Numbered from the stretch's first letter, positions 16,070 to 24,555 are shown. The stretch: 47,194 nt of DNA from an uncultured Lachnospiraceae bacterium (GCA_910585995.1 CAJUGG010000117.1:1-47194), one strand, 5' to 3'. The notes: generated by a model from the letters alone, not told the origin. A program made the numbers and translations.

Positions 16070-16792
16070 TTGGAAGAGACACGGGAACCCGTGATTCGGG
16101 TGAAGAACCTCTATAAGATTTTTAAGGTGGGAAATGAGAAGGTCCGGGCGCTAAATGGTGTGGATATGACGATCTACAAGGGGGAATTTTGCGCCATCGT
16201 TGGGACTTCTGGTTCGGGTAAATCCACTATGCTCAATATGTTGGCAGGGCTTGAGAAACCTACCAAGGGAGAAGTGATCATTGGCGGCAAGCATCTGGAG
16301 CGTATGAATGAAAGCCAACTGGTTCAATTCCGGCGGGAGAGGGTCGGCTTTATCTTTCAGTCGTTTAACCTCTTAGGGACTATGAATGCTATCGAAAATG
16401 TGGCTCTGCCGCTTACTTTTCGCGGGATGGACAAGAAGACAAGGGAAGCAAAAGCGGTAAAGATGTTAAAGCTTGTGGGACTTCCAAAACATATGAAACA
16501 CAGACCAAATGAGATGTCCGGCGGTCAGCAGCAGAGGGTGGGCGTGGCTCGTGCACTGGTGCTTGACCCTGAGATTATTTTTGCGGACGAGCCTACAGGA
16601 AATCTGGATTCCAACACTTCGGCGGAGGTGCTGAATCTGATGCGTAAAGTAGTGCAGGAACAGAATCAGACGATGGTAATGGTAACACATGATAATCACT
16701 TGGCAGGATTTGCAGACCGCATCTTTCACATTATTGATGGAAAGATTGTTAAAGTAGAAGAACGCAGCGAATATAAGGAGGAGAGGGAATGA
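16070..16792 (+). CDS. ABC transporter ATP-binding protein (MacB/LolD-like)
   Basis: This is the ATPase subunit of a MacB/FtsX-type export or mechanotransmission system. The frame extends back to 15992, but AGGAGG at 16057-16062 places the start at the TTG at 16070 (7-nt spacer), giving 240 aa beginning MEETREPVIRVKNLYK; upstream sequence is the hairpin. Walker A (GTSGSGKST), Q-loop (FIFQSFNLLGTM), signature (MSGGQQQRVGVARAL), Walker B (IIFADEP) and H-loop (MVTHD) are intact. Its stop overlaps the next gene by 4 nt, so subunit synthesis is coupled. Regulation through the upstream direct repeat and hairpin is inferred. Confidence 0.93.
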   Translation: MEETREPVIRVKNLYKIFKVGNEKVRALNGVDMTIYKGEFCAIVGTSGSGKSTMLNMLAGLEKPTKGEVIIGGKHLERMNESQLVQFRRERVGFIFQSFNLLGTMNAIENVALPLTFRGMDKKTREAKAVKMLKLVGLPKHMKHRPNEMSGGQQQRVGVARALVLDPEIIFADEPTGNLDSNTSAEVLNLMRKVVQEQNQTMVMVTHDNHLAGFADRIFHIIDGKIVKVEERSEYKEERE

Positions 16793-18645
16793 AAAGACGG
16801 ATTGTAAAAGGAATGGCATTGGCGCTGTGCCTGGCAGTGCTTGCTCCGACAGCTTCGGTGGTGATGCCGGGAATGGAGATGCGAGTGTCGGCGGCGCAGA
16901 CGACGCCAGAACCAACAGACAGTAGTTCAAAGGGGAGTAATCCAACCAGCACCCCGTCACCTTCACCTTCGCCCACCCCATCTGAGGGTGATTCGACTAC
17001 AAAGACCGATGCCCAGCTTCTGGAAGAGGCTAAGACCAAAGCAAGAAATGACCTGAATGACTGGAAGATCAATAACCTGACAGAAAATGATCCCAGAACA
17101 GAACAGGTGGAGAAGATTATTCAGGAAGCCAATGATAAGATTGACAGGTTAACTGGAACAACTGGGGTCAATGATTGTCTTTCTAAAGCGATTGTAGATC
17201 TGAATGCTCTTTCCACCGGCACCTCTATTCCCATCATCGATGATAGCGGCAGCGACGATGATGAGGACAATGAGGACAACAATGACGACGAAGAACCCAC
17301 AGTTACTCCTGACCATTTCCTGATGGTCGGCGGCGACTGGGTAACACCTGTTGCCAATGCGGGTCAGTCCGTGAATATTGTGCTCCCAGTGGTCAATATG
17401 GGTAAGACGATGGTAACCAATGCCGTAGTGACACCTGTACTGAGTACAGATACTTCTGCATGGCCTTTTGAGATCACCAGTTCCAACTATTCTCAGCCTA
17501 TCACAGACCTGCCGGGCACCGATACTGGGATGTCGGATATGGATCGCAGAAGAGAGCTGACCTGGACGTTAAAGACCAGAGATGATGTGGGTACTGGCTA
17601 TCAGAAGCTTTCCTTTAATGTGCGCTATCGGGATTCTGACGGAAATAATCAGACAACTACATTGGATACCTATATTCAGATCAAAGGTACAGGCGGAGTG
17701 GGTGCAGACGGAAAAGCTTCGGTTCCCCGTGTGATTGTCACAGGATTTGAGACAGATCCGGAGACCGTACATGCAGGTGAAAGTTTTATGTTGACCTTGC
17801 ATCTGAAAAACACATCCACCATTACCAGCCTGAAAAATATTGTCTGTGAGATGACTGCTGCTGTGGAGGGCAAGGATGATGAGACTACATATGCAGCATT
17901 TCTTCCCACCGCAGGTTCCAGTACCGTCTTTGTGGATCAGATTGGAAAAGACGGCACAAAAGATATCCAGATCGAGTTAGAGGCCAAGGCAGATCTGTCA
18001 CAGAAGCCGTATGCACTGGATGTGGCCATGACTTATGAGGATGAGAAGGTCAACTCCTATACCAATACAACCAGTGTGTCCATTCCGGTCAAGCAGGAGG
18101 CGCGGATTGACTTAAGCCAGCCGGAAGTCATGCCGCAGAGCATCAGTGTAGGCAGTGAAGCCAACATTATGTTCAGCATCTACAATATGGGCAAGACCAA
18201 GTTATATAATGTACAGGTAAAAACAGAGAGCGAGTATCTAAGCGGCGGAGAAGCTTTTGTGGGAAATCTGGATTCCGGAGCGACAGGCTCTGTGGATATG
18301 TATGTAACCGGACAGGCTGCCACTGCGGATGACGGCATGGTAAAACTGTCGATCTCCTATGAGGATGAGGCTGGAGAAGTCCAGGTGATCGAGCGAGAGA
18401 TCAGCCTCTTTGTCAATGAGGCGATGCCCGATGAATACTTTGAAGATGATATGCTGGGCGAAGATATGGGCTATGAAGAAGAAGGCATCGGCGTGATGGG
18501 ATATGTGGCAGCAGCCATAGCAATATTGATTATCGTAATCATTATCGTAGTGATCGTACTCAAAAAGAAGAAAAAGAAAGCACAGATGCTTTTAGAGGAT
18601 GATTTCCTGGATGATGAGAACAGTGGTGACGATTCCAATGTATAG
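16789..18645 (+). CDS. Secreted membrane-anchored protein of the ABC system (COG1361-like)
   Basis: A 618-aa protein encoded between the ATPase and the permease. Residues 1-35 form a signal peptide (cleavage near VSAAQ). A Thr/Ser/Pro-rich stretch follows, then a helical segment (65-130), an acidic Asp/Glu run (about 147-165) and three or so beta-rich repeats (about 175-555) with NMGKTMVTNAVV- and NTSTITSLKNI-type motifs, as in CARDB/COG1361 S-layer-like domains. A single membrane helix (about 573-593) is followed by a Lys run and an acidic cytoplasmic tail. The layout suits an extracellular adaptor or ligand-binding part of the transporter. Its cargo is unknown. Confidence 0.85.
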   Translation: MKRRIVKGMALALCLAVLAPTASVVMPGMEMRVSAAQTTPEPTDSSSKGSNPTSTPSPSPSPTPSEGDSTTKTDAQLLEEAKTKARNDLNDWKINNLTENDPRTEQVEKIIQEANDKIDRLTGTTGVNDCLSKAIVDLNALSTGTSIPIIDDSGSDDDEDNEDNNDDEEPTVTPDHFLMVGGDWVTPVANAGQSVNIVLPVVNMGKTMVTNAVVTPVLSTDTSAWPFEITSSNYSQPITDLPGTDTGMSDMDRRRELTWTLKTRDDVGTGYQKLSFNVRYRDSDGNNQTTTLDTYIQIKGTGGVGADGKASVPRVIVTGFETDPETVHAGESFMLTLHLKNTSTITSLKNIVCEMTAAVEGKDDETTYAAFLPTAGSSTVFVDQIGKDGTKDIQIELEAKADLSQKPYALDVAMTYEDEKVNSYTNTTSVSIPVKQEARIDLSQPEVMPQSISVGSEANIMFSIYNMGKTKLYNVQVKTESEYLSGGEAFVGNLDSGATGSVDMYVTGQAATADDGMVKLSISYEDEAGEVQVIEREISLFVNEAMPDEYFEDDMLGEDMGYEEEGIGVMGYVAAAIAILIIVIIIVVIVLKKKKKKAQMLLEDDFLDDENSGDDSNV

Positions 18646-18662
18646 AATAAAAGGAGCAGCGA

Positions 18663-20009
18663 ATGAGACTGATTGATTTGCTGAGAATGAGTGCTTCCAA
18701 TCTGCTGCGCAGAAAGCTTCGGACTGTCTTGACGGTTCTTGGCGTTGTGATCGGTACGGCGTCTATCGTAGTGATGATCTCTCTGGGACTGGGGCTTCAG
18801 AAAAGCTCTATCGAGCAGATCGAGCAGTCCGGAGGTCTGACTACCATTGAAGTGTACAATTATGGAGGATATGGAGACTCTGGAGAGGAAGAGACACAGA
18901 AGATTAATGATGCTGTGATCGAGACGATTGCCAAGATCCCTCATGTGGAGCTGGCATCTCCGATTATGAGTATCAGCGTATTGGCAAGACATGGCGCTTA
19001 TGAGGCCTATCTTCGCATTAAAGGGATGAGTGCAGAGGCGCTGCACAGTATGAAGATTGACGTGGGAGAAGGAGAGCTTCCGTCGGAGGACGACACCTTG
19101 CAGTTCTTTTACGGCAATCAGGTAATCACAGATTTTTACAATGCCAAGACCAACGAATACTTTTATGGTACGGAAGAGACAGCGCCGGTGGATCTAATGA
19201 ATGATCCGATCTTTGTGATCTTTGATACAGATGCGTATTATCAGTCCCAAAATTCAGATGGCAGCACTCAGCCGGTGGCACCGCCTAAAAAATATATCAT
19301 TCCTACTTGCGGCATCATGGCTGGCGGTGTAGAGGAATATAAGGAAAATGCCTGGTATGTATTGGCGGATATTGAGGCTTTGCAGACACAGCTTAAGAAA
19401 ATATTTAAAAATAAAGTGATACCGGGTCAGCCTACGACCAAGAGCGGAAAACCGTACAAAGAGATCTATTATGAAGAAGTCTATGTCCGGGTGGACGATA
19501 TGGACCATGTGCAGGAGGTACAGCAGGCGATTCAAGAGATGGGGTATGACACTTACAGCAATGCAGAGTGGATGGAACAGACCCAGAGCCAGATGGCCAT
19601 GATCCAGATGGTGTTGGGCGGTATCGGTGCAGTCTCTTTGTTTGTGGCGGCGATTGGTATTGCCAATACGATGATGATGTCCATCTATGAGCGTACCAAA
19701 GAGATCGGTATTATCAAGGTATTAGGATGTGATCTTGGCAATATTCGCAGTATGTTTTTGATGGAAGCAGGATTTATCGGATTTTTTGGCGGCTTGATCG
19801 GATTGATCTTAAGCGGGATTATCTCCCTGGTGATCAATGTGGTGGTGAAAGGTGCTTCCGAAGGTTCCTATGCACAGCTATCGTATATTCCGCTGTGGTT
19901 GGTGATGATCTCCTTGGTTTTTGCGGTATTGGTGGGTATGGCAGCTGGATTTTTCCCGGCGCTTCGTGCCATGCGGCTGAGTCCTTTGGCAGCGATTCGA
20001 AACGAGTAG
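18663..20009 (+). CDS. MacB/FtsX-type ABC permease
   Basis: A 448-aa membrane protein forming the permease of the system. It has one N-terminal membrane helix (about 18-42, VLTVLGVVIGTASIVVMISL), a large extracytoplasmic MacB_PCD-like domain (about 45-310) and three C-terminal helices of the FtsX type (about 318-345, 368-395, 410-435) ending in the family tail PALRAMRLSPLAAIRNE. Spacing to the previous gene is 17 nt with GGAGC upstream. Together with the ATPase and the secreted protein it forms a three-part system as seen in Clostridia. Roles from lipoprotein or peptide export to signalling are possible. Confidence 0.92.
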   Translation: MRLIDLLRMSASNLLRRKLRTVLTVLGVVIGTASIVVMISLGLGLQKSSIEQIEQSGGLTTIEVYNYGGYGDSGEEETQKINDAVIETIAKIPHVELASPIMSISVLARHGAYEAYLRIKGMSAEALHSMKIDVGEGELPSEDDTLQFFYGNQVITDFYNAKTNEYFYGTEETAPVDLMNDPIFVIFDTDAYYQSQNSDGSTQPVAPPKKYIIPTCGIMAGGVEEYKENAWYVLADIEALQTQLKKIFKNKVIPGQPTTKSGKPYKEIYYEEVYVRVDDMDHVQEVQQAIQEMGYDTYSNAEWMEQTQSQMAMIQMVLGGIGAVSLFVAAIGIANTMMMSIYERTKEIGIIKVLGCDLGNIRSMFLMEAGFIGFFGGLIGLILSGIISLVINVVVKGASEGSYAQLSYIPLWLVMISLVFAVLVGMAAGFFPALRAMRLSPLAAIRNE

Positions 20010-20016
20010 TAGAATC

Positions 20017-20045
20017 TTGCTTTTTGGAAGGATGAATGTTACAAT
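20017..20045 (+). promoter_or_regulatory. Promoter of the small membrane-anchored protein gene
   Basis: -35 TTGCTT (20017-20022), 17-bp spacer, -10 TACAAT (20040-20045) with an upstream TG making it an extended -10. Confidence 0.6.
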
Positions 20046-20093
20046 AGGTTCAGCCAACAGAGCCAAACGATTAGAGGAGGAATAGAAGGGTAT

Positions 20094-20528
20094 ATGTGGA
20101 AATACGTGTTGTTAGCGATTATCATTATTTTGGTAGCGGCCATTGTACTATTGATCTACTTTGGCAATAAGATGCAGAAAAAGCAGGCGGAGAACCAGGT
20201 GCAGTTGGATGCCATGGCGCAGACGCTGAGTATGCTGATTATTGACAAGAAGCGTCTGAAGATCAAAGAGTCGGGTCTGCCGCCTATGGTGATCGAGCAG
20301 ACACCAAAATATCTGCGCTGGTCGAAACTGCCGATTGTCAAGGCTAAAGTGGGACCGAAGGTGATGAATCTGGTGGCGGATGAAAAGATCTTTGATTTGC
20401 TTCCTGTTAAGAAGGAAGTGAAAGTGGTGGTGAGTGGGATCTATATCACGGCGATCAAGGGAGCGAGAGGCGGGATTGAGAAGCCGCAGCCGAAAAAAGG
20501 GTTTTTTAAAAGATTGTTTAAAAAGTAA
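20094..20528 (+). CDS. Small N-terminally anchored protein of unknown function (144 aa)
   Basis: One membrane helix (about residues 3-24, LLAIIIILVAAIVLLIYF) is followed by a basic soluble domain of about 110 residues with the block LSMLIIDKKRLKIKESGLPPMV and a Lys/Arg-rich end. The positive-inside rule puts the soluble part in the cytoplasm. It has a GAGGAGG site and its own promoter. Similar proteins are familiar to me as conserved hypothetical genes of Lachnospiraceae. Its stop is 8 nt before the first family A repeat. Confidence 0.8.
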   Translation: MWKYVLLAIIIILVAAIVLLIYFGNKMQKKQAENQVQLDAMAQTLSMLIIDKKRLKIKESGLPPMVIEQTPKYLRWSKLPIVKAKVGPKVMNLVADEKIFDLLPVKKEVKVVVSGIYITAIKGARGGIEKPQPKKGFFKRLFKK

Positions 20529-20536
20529 CAAGTCCC

Positions 20537-20733
20537 AAGGGGCTGTCGGGGAATCGGTCTCCTGGGCTTTGGTCAATGTCTGCATGGAATGTATCGGACA
20601 GTCTGGCGATTTTGTGCGTCACATTCGGACACAAGTGTCCGCCTGTGACGCACAAAACCACCAGACTGTCCGCTCCAATCCACACAGCACGATTGACACA
20701 AAGCCCAGAAGCCCGATTCCCCGACAGCCCCTT
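20537..20733 (+). repeat. Repeat family A, copy 1 (197-bp palindromic element)
   Basis: Outer arms pair perfectly over 21 bp (20537-20557 with 20713-20733). Inside is the conserved left core (TGTCTGCATGGAATGTATC, then GGACAGTCT), an inner arm TTTTGTGCGTCACA with its complement, an apical CGGACAC-aa-GTGTCCG (20626-20641) and the right core (AGACTGTCC, then GCTCCAATCCACACAGCAC). The element starts 8 nt after a stop codon and ends 27 nt before the next start. No open frame of its own is evident. Confidence 0.9.
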
Positions 20734-20760
20734 TCAGTTATTGTAAGGAGGAAAGGGAAG

Positions 20761-21894
20761 ATGAAGAAGAAGTGTATCGTGTCAGTGCTCATGGGATTGG
20801 TGTTGAGTGTGAGTGGATGTGGGGGAGATAAGGTGCAGGAGAGTGAGACTAGGACGGAGGAAGGGACAGATGTGACGGATGGTGATTCAGAGGAGGGGGG
20901 AGAGACGGAAGCAGAAGCTTCGGTGAATCAGCAGGTGACGTATGCGGATCTGAAGAGTAGTGTAACAAGTCTGGGGGAGTATAAGGGGCTTACGGCAGAG
21001 AGAGTCGTGGCGGAAGTGACGGATGAGGATGTGGAGGATGAGATCTGGTCAGTGCAGAAAAGCTATGCAAATCTTCAGGATGTGGATCGGGGGGCGCAGA
21101 TGCGGGATGTGACGGTGATTGATTATACGGGATATGTGGACGGGGAGACTTCGGATTCTCTGAAGGGAGAGGGATATGAATTAGAGCTTGGCAGCGGGGC
21201 TTTTGTGCCGGGATTTGAGGATCAGCTAATCGGAGTGAAGGCGGGAGAGGACAGAGAAGTGGTGCTGACTTTTCCGGAGGATTATTATGAGGATATGGCA
21301 GGAAAAGAGGCTCGTTTTGAGGTGCATGTGCAGAAGGTACAGGAATATGTGATGGAAAAAGAATGGAATGACGCCTTCATCAAAGAGAACTTGGAATATG
21401 AGGATGAAGCGGATATGAGGGCGAAGATTCGGGAAGAGTTTCAAAAAAATGCTGAGGAAGATGCGGATGCCAATATGGAGTATGAGCTTATGCAGCAGGT
21501 GATTGGCAGCAGCACTTATGAGATACAGGAAACGGATGTAAAGGCTTATACGGATGAGATGATGCAGGAGTACCAGATCTATGCGGCGATGTATGGGCTG
21601 GGGCTTGAGGATTATCTGGCACAGCAGGGGACTACGGAGGAGAATGTCCGGATGATGTACCGCGAGACGGCAGAATTTCGGGTAAAATTGATTCTGACGC
21701 TGCATGAGATCGCAAAAGCGGAACAGATTACAGCCAGCGAGGAGGAATGTCAGTCGACACTTGAGGAATTGGCCGTGCAGTATGGATATGAGGATACCAA
21801 GGAAGTAGAGGCTGTCTACGGACGGGATATGGTGCAGGAACAGTTGGTACAAGAGAAAGTCCTGGATTTTATCCGGGAAAATGCAAATAATTAA
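20761..21894 (+). CDS. Trigger-factor-like FKBP lipoprotein
   Basis: A 377-aa secreted relative of trigger factor, probably an extracytoplasmic peptidyl-prolyl isomerase and chaperone. Residues 1-20 are a lipoprotein signal with lipobox LSVSGC (Cys20), then an acidic linker. An FKBP-type domain (about 105-200) contains VTVIDYTGYVDGE and the region LGSGAFVPGFEDQLIG, and the rest matches the helical C-terminal domain of trigger factor. The N-terminal ribosome-binding domain of true trigger factor is absent. The ATG follows TAAGGAGGAAAGG; the longer frame from 20434 runs through repeat A and is rejected. No clear promoter is seen apart from the repeat. Confidence 0.9.
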   Translation: MKKKCIVSVLMGLVLSVSGCGGDKVQESETRTEEGTDVTDGDSEEGGETEAEASVNQQVTYADLKSSVTSLGEYKGLTAERVVAEVTDEDVEDEIWSVQKSYANLQDVDRGAQMRDVTVIDYTGYVDGETSDSLKGEGYELELGSGAFVPGFEDQLIGVKAGEDREVVLTFPEDYYEDMAGKEARFEVHVQKVQEYVMEKEWNDAFIKENLEYEDEADMRAKIREEFQKNAEEDADANMEYELMQQVIGSSTYEIQETDVKAYTDEMMQEYQIYAAMYGLGLEDYLAQQGTTEENVRMMYRETAEFRVKLILTLHEIAKAEQITASEEECQSTLEELAVQYGYEDTKEVEAVYGRDMVQEQLVQEKVLDFIRENANN

Positions 21895-21912
21895 AATTTT
21901 AACAGAAATTCC

Positions 21913-21941
21913 TTGTTGAATCGGTAAAAATGTAGTAAACT
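21913..21941 (+). promoter_or_regulatory. Promoter of the aldolase gene
   Basis: -35 TTGTTG (21913-21918), 17-bp spacer, -10 TAAACT (21936-21941), about 50 nt before the start codon. Confidence 0.6.
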
Positions 21942-21993
21942 ACGAGTGTAGGCACAACGTGCCAAATCTTGGATAGAGAAAGGATGACCAACA

Positions 21994-22932
21994 ATGCCAT
22001 TAGTAACAACCAAAGAAATGTTCAAGAAGGCCTATGATGGCGGCTATGCAATCGGTGCATTCAACGTGAACAACATGGAGATCGTGCAGGGTATCGCTGA
22101 CGCTGCAATCGAGCTGAATTCCCCGATTATCTTACAGGTATCCGCAGGCGCGAGAAAGTATGCAAAGCATAACTATTTAGTAAAGCTGGTGGAAGCTGTT
22201 CTGGTGGAAGCTCCGGATCTTCCGATTGCGCTTCATCTGGATCACGGCGCAGACTTTGAGATCTGCAAATCCTGTATCGACGGCGGATTTACTTCCGTTA
22301 TGATTGATGGTTCTCATCATGATTTTGAGACCAACATTGAGCTGACCAAAAAAGTAGTAGAGTACGCTCATGAGAGAGGCGTAGTGGTAGAGGCAGAGCT
22401 TGGAAGACTGGCTGGTATCGAGGATGCAGTGAATGTATCGGATGCAGATGCAGCTTACACGCAGCCGGATGAGGTTGAGGAGTTTGTAACCCGTACAGGC
22501 GTGGATTCTCTGGCAATCGCAATCGGAACCAGCCACGGCGCTTATAAATTTAAACCAGGAACCAACCCACAGCTTCGTTTTGATATCCTTGCTGAGATCG
22601 AGAAGAGAATCCCGCAGTTCCCAATCGTACTGCATGGTGCTTCTTCTGTTCCGCAGGAGTTTGTTAAGATCATCAATGAGCATGGCGGCGCATTGAAGGA
22701 TGCCATCGGTGTTCCAGAGGATCAGCTTCGTCAGGCAGCAAGATCTGCAGTATGTAAGATCAACATCGACTCTGACCTTCGTCTTGGTATGACTGCAGGT
22801 ATCCGTGAGGTGATGTGGAGCAAACCAGAAGTATTTGATCCGCGTGACTACCTGAAAGTTGGACGTGCTAACGTGAAGACGGTTGTTATGCATAAGATTA
22901 AAGACGTTCTTGGTTCTGAGGGTAAAGCGTAA
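21994..22932 (+). CDS. fba: Class II fructose-bisphosphate aldolase
   Basis: This zinc enzyme cleaves fructose-1,6-bisphosphate into glyceraldehyde-3-phosphate and dihydroxyacetone phosphate in glycolysis and runs in reverse in gluconeogenesis. At 312 aa it fits the class IIB group. The catalytic Asp and zinc ligand lie in LHLDHGADFE (Asp83, His84), further ligands in IGTSHGAYKF and VLHGASSVP, and the phosphate-binding NIDSDLR block is present. Codon use is clean and biased, as expected of a highly expressed gene. It has its own promoter and a strong terminator. A tagatose-bisphosphate aldolase role cannot be fully excluded by sequence reading. Confidence 0.96.
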   Translation: MPLVTTKEMFKKAYDGGYAIGAFNVNNMEIVQGIADAAIELNSPIILQVSAGARKYAKHNYLVKLVEAVLVEAPDLPIALHLDHGADFEICKSCIDGGFTSVMIDGSHHDFETNIELTKKVVEYAHERGVVVEAELGRLAGIEDAVNVSDADAAYTQPDEVEEFVTRTGVDSLAIAIGTSHGAYKFKPGTNPQLRFDILAEIEKRIPQFPIVLHGASSVPQEFVKIINEHGGALKDAIGVPEDQLRQAARSAVCKINIDSDLRLGMTAGIREVMWSKPEVFDPRDYLKVGRANVKTVVMHKIKDVLGSEGKA

Positions 22933-22958
22933 GCAGTATAAAAGAGCAGGAATGTAAG

Positions 22959-23000
22959 ATTCCCCGCTCCTGGCAAGGTTATTTGTCAGGAGCGGGGAAT
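22959..23000 (+). terminator. Strong terminator after fba
   Basis: A perfect 14-bp GC-rich stem (22959-22972 with 22987-23000), extended inside by GCA/TGT-type pairs, then T-rich sequence. It also lies at the 3' end of the convergent cyclophilin gene. Confidence 0.85.
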
Positions 23001-23023
23001 TGTATTCCTAACAATAGATAGGA

Positions 23024-23716
23024 TTAGTCGATCACGTGGATGGTTGTGATGACTGGCTGATCTTCGGAAGCGACGGTCCCGTCGTTATCCTGGACAGGGG
23101 TATCGTCACAGATCTGATCTACGATCTCGATGCCTTCTGTCACATGGCCAAAGGCAGCGTATTCTCCGTCTAAGAACGTGCTGTCCTGATGTACGATAAA
23201 GAATTGGGAGGAGGCACTGTCCGGGTCCATGGATCTTGCCATAGAGATGACGCCGCGTACGTGAGAGATATTGTTTTCGATATTGTTGCTGGCAAATTCG
23301 CCTTTGATGTTTTGCTCGGCTCCGCCGGTGCCGTTGCCTTCAGGATCGCCTCCTTGGATCATAAAGTCTTTGATGATGCGGTGGAAGGTCAGGCCGTCGT
23401 AGAAGCCGTCATTGGCTAAGTTGATAAAGTTGGTGACGGAGATGGGGGCGGTGTCAGCGTCTAGTTCGAGGGAGATGGTGCCGTAGTCGGCGATCTCGAT
23501 CTCTACGTGGTGCAGGCCGCTTAGAAGGGTGTCGTCTTCGGTGGTTGCAGCTTCTTCGGAAGATGGCTCTTCTGCAGAAGGGGTCTCATCGGCTGTAGTG
23601 GTGTCGATGTCAGAAGCCTGGTCGGTCTGAGTGGTGTCTGATTCTTTGGAGCCGCAGCCTGCGAGAAGGGATGCGGACAACATCAGAGATAGGATCAGTG
23701 TAAGTGATTTTTTCAT
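23024..23716 (-). CDS. Cyclophilin-type peptidyl-prolyl isomerase lipoprotein
   Basis: A 230-aa lipoprotein that would speed proline isomerisation outside the membrane. The start is the ATG at 23716, giving MKKSLTLILS, with GGAGG 9 nt upstream; an in-frame ATG five codons earlier lies before that site and is rejected. Lipobox LLAGC is near residue 21, followed by a Thr/Asp/Glu-rich linker (about 25-70). The cyclophilin domain (about 72-230) shows FINLANDGFYDGLTFHRIIKDFMIQGGD-type sequence in two parts, NNISHVRGVISMAR and SSQFFIVHQ, with the active-site Arg of FHRI present. It is one of four folding-factor-like lipoproteins in this window. Confidence 0.94.
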   Translation of the reverse strand: MKKSLTLILSLMLSASLLAGCGSKESDTTQTDQASDIDTTTADETPSAEEPSSEEAATTEDDTLLSGLHHVEIEIADYGTISLELDADTAPISVTNFINLANDGFYDGLTFHRIIKDFMIQGGDPEGNGTGGAEQNIKGEFASNNIENNISHVRGVISMARSMDPDSASSQFFIVHQDSTFLDGEYAAFGHVTEGIEIVDQICDDTPVQDNDGTVASEDQPVITTIHVID

Positions 23717-23748
23717 AATTGTAACCTCCATAGTTTAGTTCATTGCTT

Positions 23749-23777
23749 ATTGTAGGATGGGTGGGGGGAATTGTCAA
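23749..23777 (-). promoter_or_regulatory. Promoter of the cyclophilin lipoprotein gene
   Basis: On the minus strand: consensus -35 TTGACA (23772-23777), 17-bp spacer, -10 TACAAT (23749-23754). Confidence 0.85.
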
Positions 23778-23811
23778 ATGAATATTTTGTGAAAATGGGG
23801 AGGGGGAGGAC

Positions 23812-24008
23812 GGGTCAGCCGCGGAATCGGCCTCACAGCCTTTCACAAATGTCTGCATAGAGTGTATCGGATAGTTCACCGCTTTTGTATGCTCCATTCG
23901 TACACGCGGGGCGTGTTCGTCTGGCTCATACAAAAACGGCAAACAGTCCGCTCCAATCTACACAGCACTATTTGTGAAAGACTGTAAGTCCGATTCCGCG
24001 GCTGACCC
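23812..24008 (+). repeat. Repeat family A, copy 2 (197-bp palindromic element)
   Basis: Outer arms GGGTCAGCCGCGGAATCGG and complement pair over 19 bp (23812-23830 with 23990-24008). The left core TGTCTGCATAGAGTGTATC and right core GCTCCAATCTACACAGCAC are conserved. The inner arms contain TTTTGTATG/CATACAAAA and a diverged apical stem (CGTACACGC-ggg-GCGTGTTCG). It lies between divergent genes, in the same orientation as the other copies. CCTGGGGTTGG follows the 3' arm, as it does in copy 3. Confidence 0.9.
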
Positions 24009-24037
24009 TGGGGTTGGCGGGCTGTAATTGAGTAGTT

Positions 24038-24116
24038 TATGGAAATAGCAACGGACTGGACAAGCCTAGAGAGGATTTAGTGACGCGAAAGCGGCGGCTT
24101 GGAAGGGGAGTTGCGG
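24038..24116 (+). repeat. Repeat family B, copy 1 (short form, about 79 bp)
   Basis: The closing stem is GCAAC (24048-24052) with GTTGC (24110-24114). Inside are CAAGCC paired with GGCTTG and a CGC-GAAA-GCG hairpin, with the shared block GAGGATTTAGTGACGCG. It lacks the roughly 24-nt AATG..CCCAGAAGAA insert of the longer copies. It ends 23 nt before the ATG of the ArsC/Spx-family gene, just ahead of its ribosome site. Confidence 0.75.
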
Positions 24117-24139
24117 GATTTATATAAGGAGATAGAAAG

Positions 24140-24499
24140 ATGAGTGTATTGTTTTTGGAGTACCCGAAGTGTAGTACGTGTCAGAGGGCTAAGAAGTGGC
24201 TGGATGAGCATAAGGTGGAGTATGAGGATAGGCATATTAAGGAGAAGAATCCGGGGAAAGAGGAGTTGAAGGTGTGGTATGAGAGGAGTGGGCAGCCGCT
24301 GAAAAAGTTTTTTAATACGAGTGGGATGGTGTATCGGTCGCTGGGGCTGAAGGATAAGCTTGCGGGGATGAGTGAGGAGGAGCAGCTTCAGCTGCTGGCG
24401 ACGGATGGGATGTTGGTGAAGAGGCCGCTTTTGGTGATGGAGGATCGGGTGTTGATTGGGTTTAAGGAGAAGGAGTGGGAAGAGGTATTTGGAGAGTGA
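24140..24499 (+). CDS. ArsC/Spx-family thioredoxin-fold protein
   Basis: A 119-aa protein of the arsenate reductase/Spx/YffB family. The N-terminal motif YPKCSTCQRAKKWLDE contains a CxxC pair (Cys11, Cys14), as in Spx-like and YffB-like proteins. The segment RHIKEKNPGKEELKVWYERSG and the late RPLLVMEDRVLIGFKEKEWEE are typical of the fold. It may be an enzyme using glutathione-like thiols, or a redox-sensing regulator; the Spx C-terminal RNA-polymerase contact residues were not identified. No arsenic-resistance genes lie nearby, so arsenate reduction is unlikely as its main job. TAAGGAG precedes the ATG, and repeat B sits immediately upstream. Confidence 0.88.
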   Translation: MSVLFLEYPKCSTCQRAKKWLDEHKVEYEDRHIKEKNPGKEELKVWYERSGQPLKKFFNTSGMVYRSLGLKDKLAGMSEEEQLQLLATDGMLVKRPLLVMEDRVLIGFKEKEWEEVFGE

Positions 24500-24511
24500 G
24501 GGGATAAGAAT

Positions 24512-24549
24512 AGCCAGGGATACGTGTTTGATACGCGCCCTGGCTTTTT
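24512..24549 (+). terminator. Terminator after the ArsC/Spx-family gene
   Basis: AGCCAGGG (24512-24519) pairs with CCCTGGCT (24538-24545), followed by a T-run to 24549. It sits between convergent genes and may serve both. Confidence 0.8.
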
Positions 24550-24555
24550 GAGTGA

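Noticed and set aside
20434..20760. N-terminal extension of the trigger-factor-like protein through repeat A copy 1
   Set aside because: The open frame is a by-product of the repeat. The lipoprotein signal and ribosome site place the start at 20761.
24140..24499. Arsenic-resistance locus
   Set aside because: Only an ArsC/Spx-fold protein is present. There is no arsR, arsB or acr3 nearby, and the CxxC form suits Spx/YffB-like proteins.
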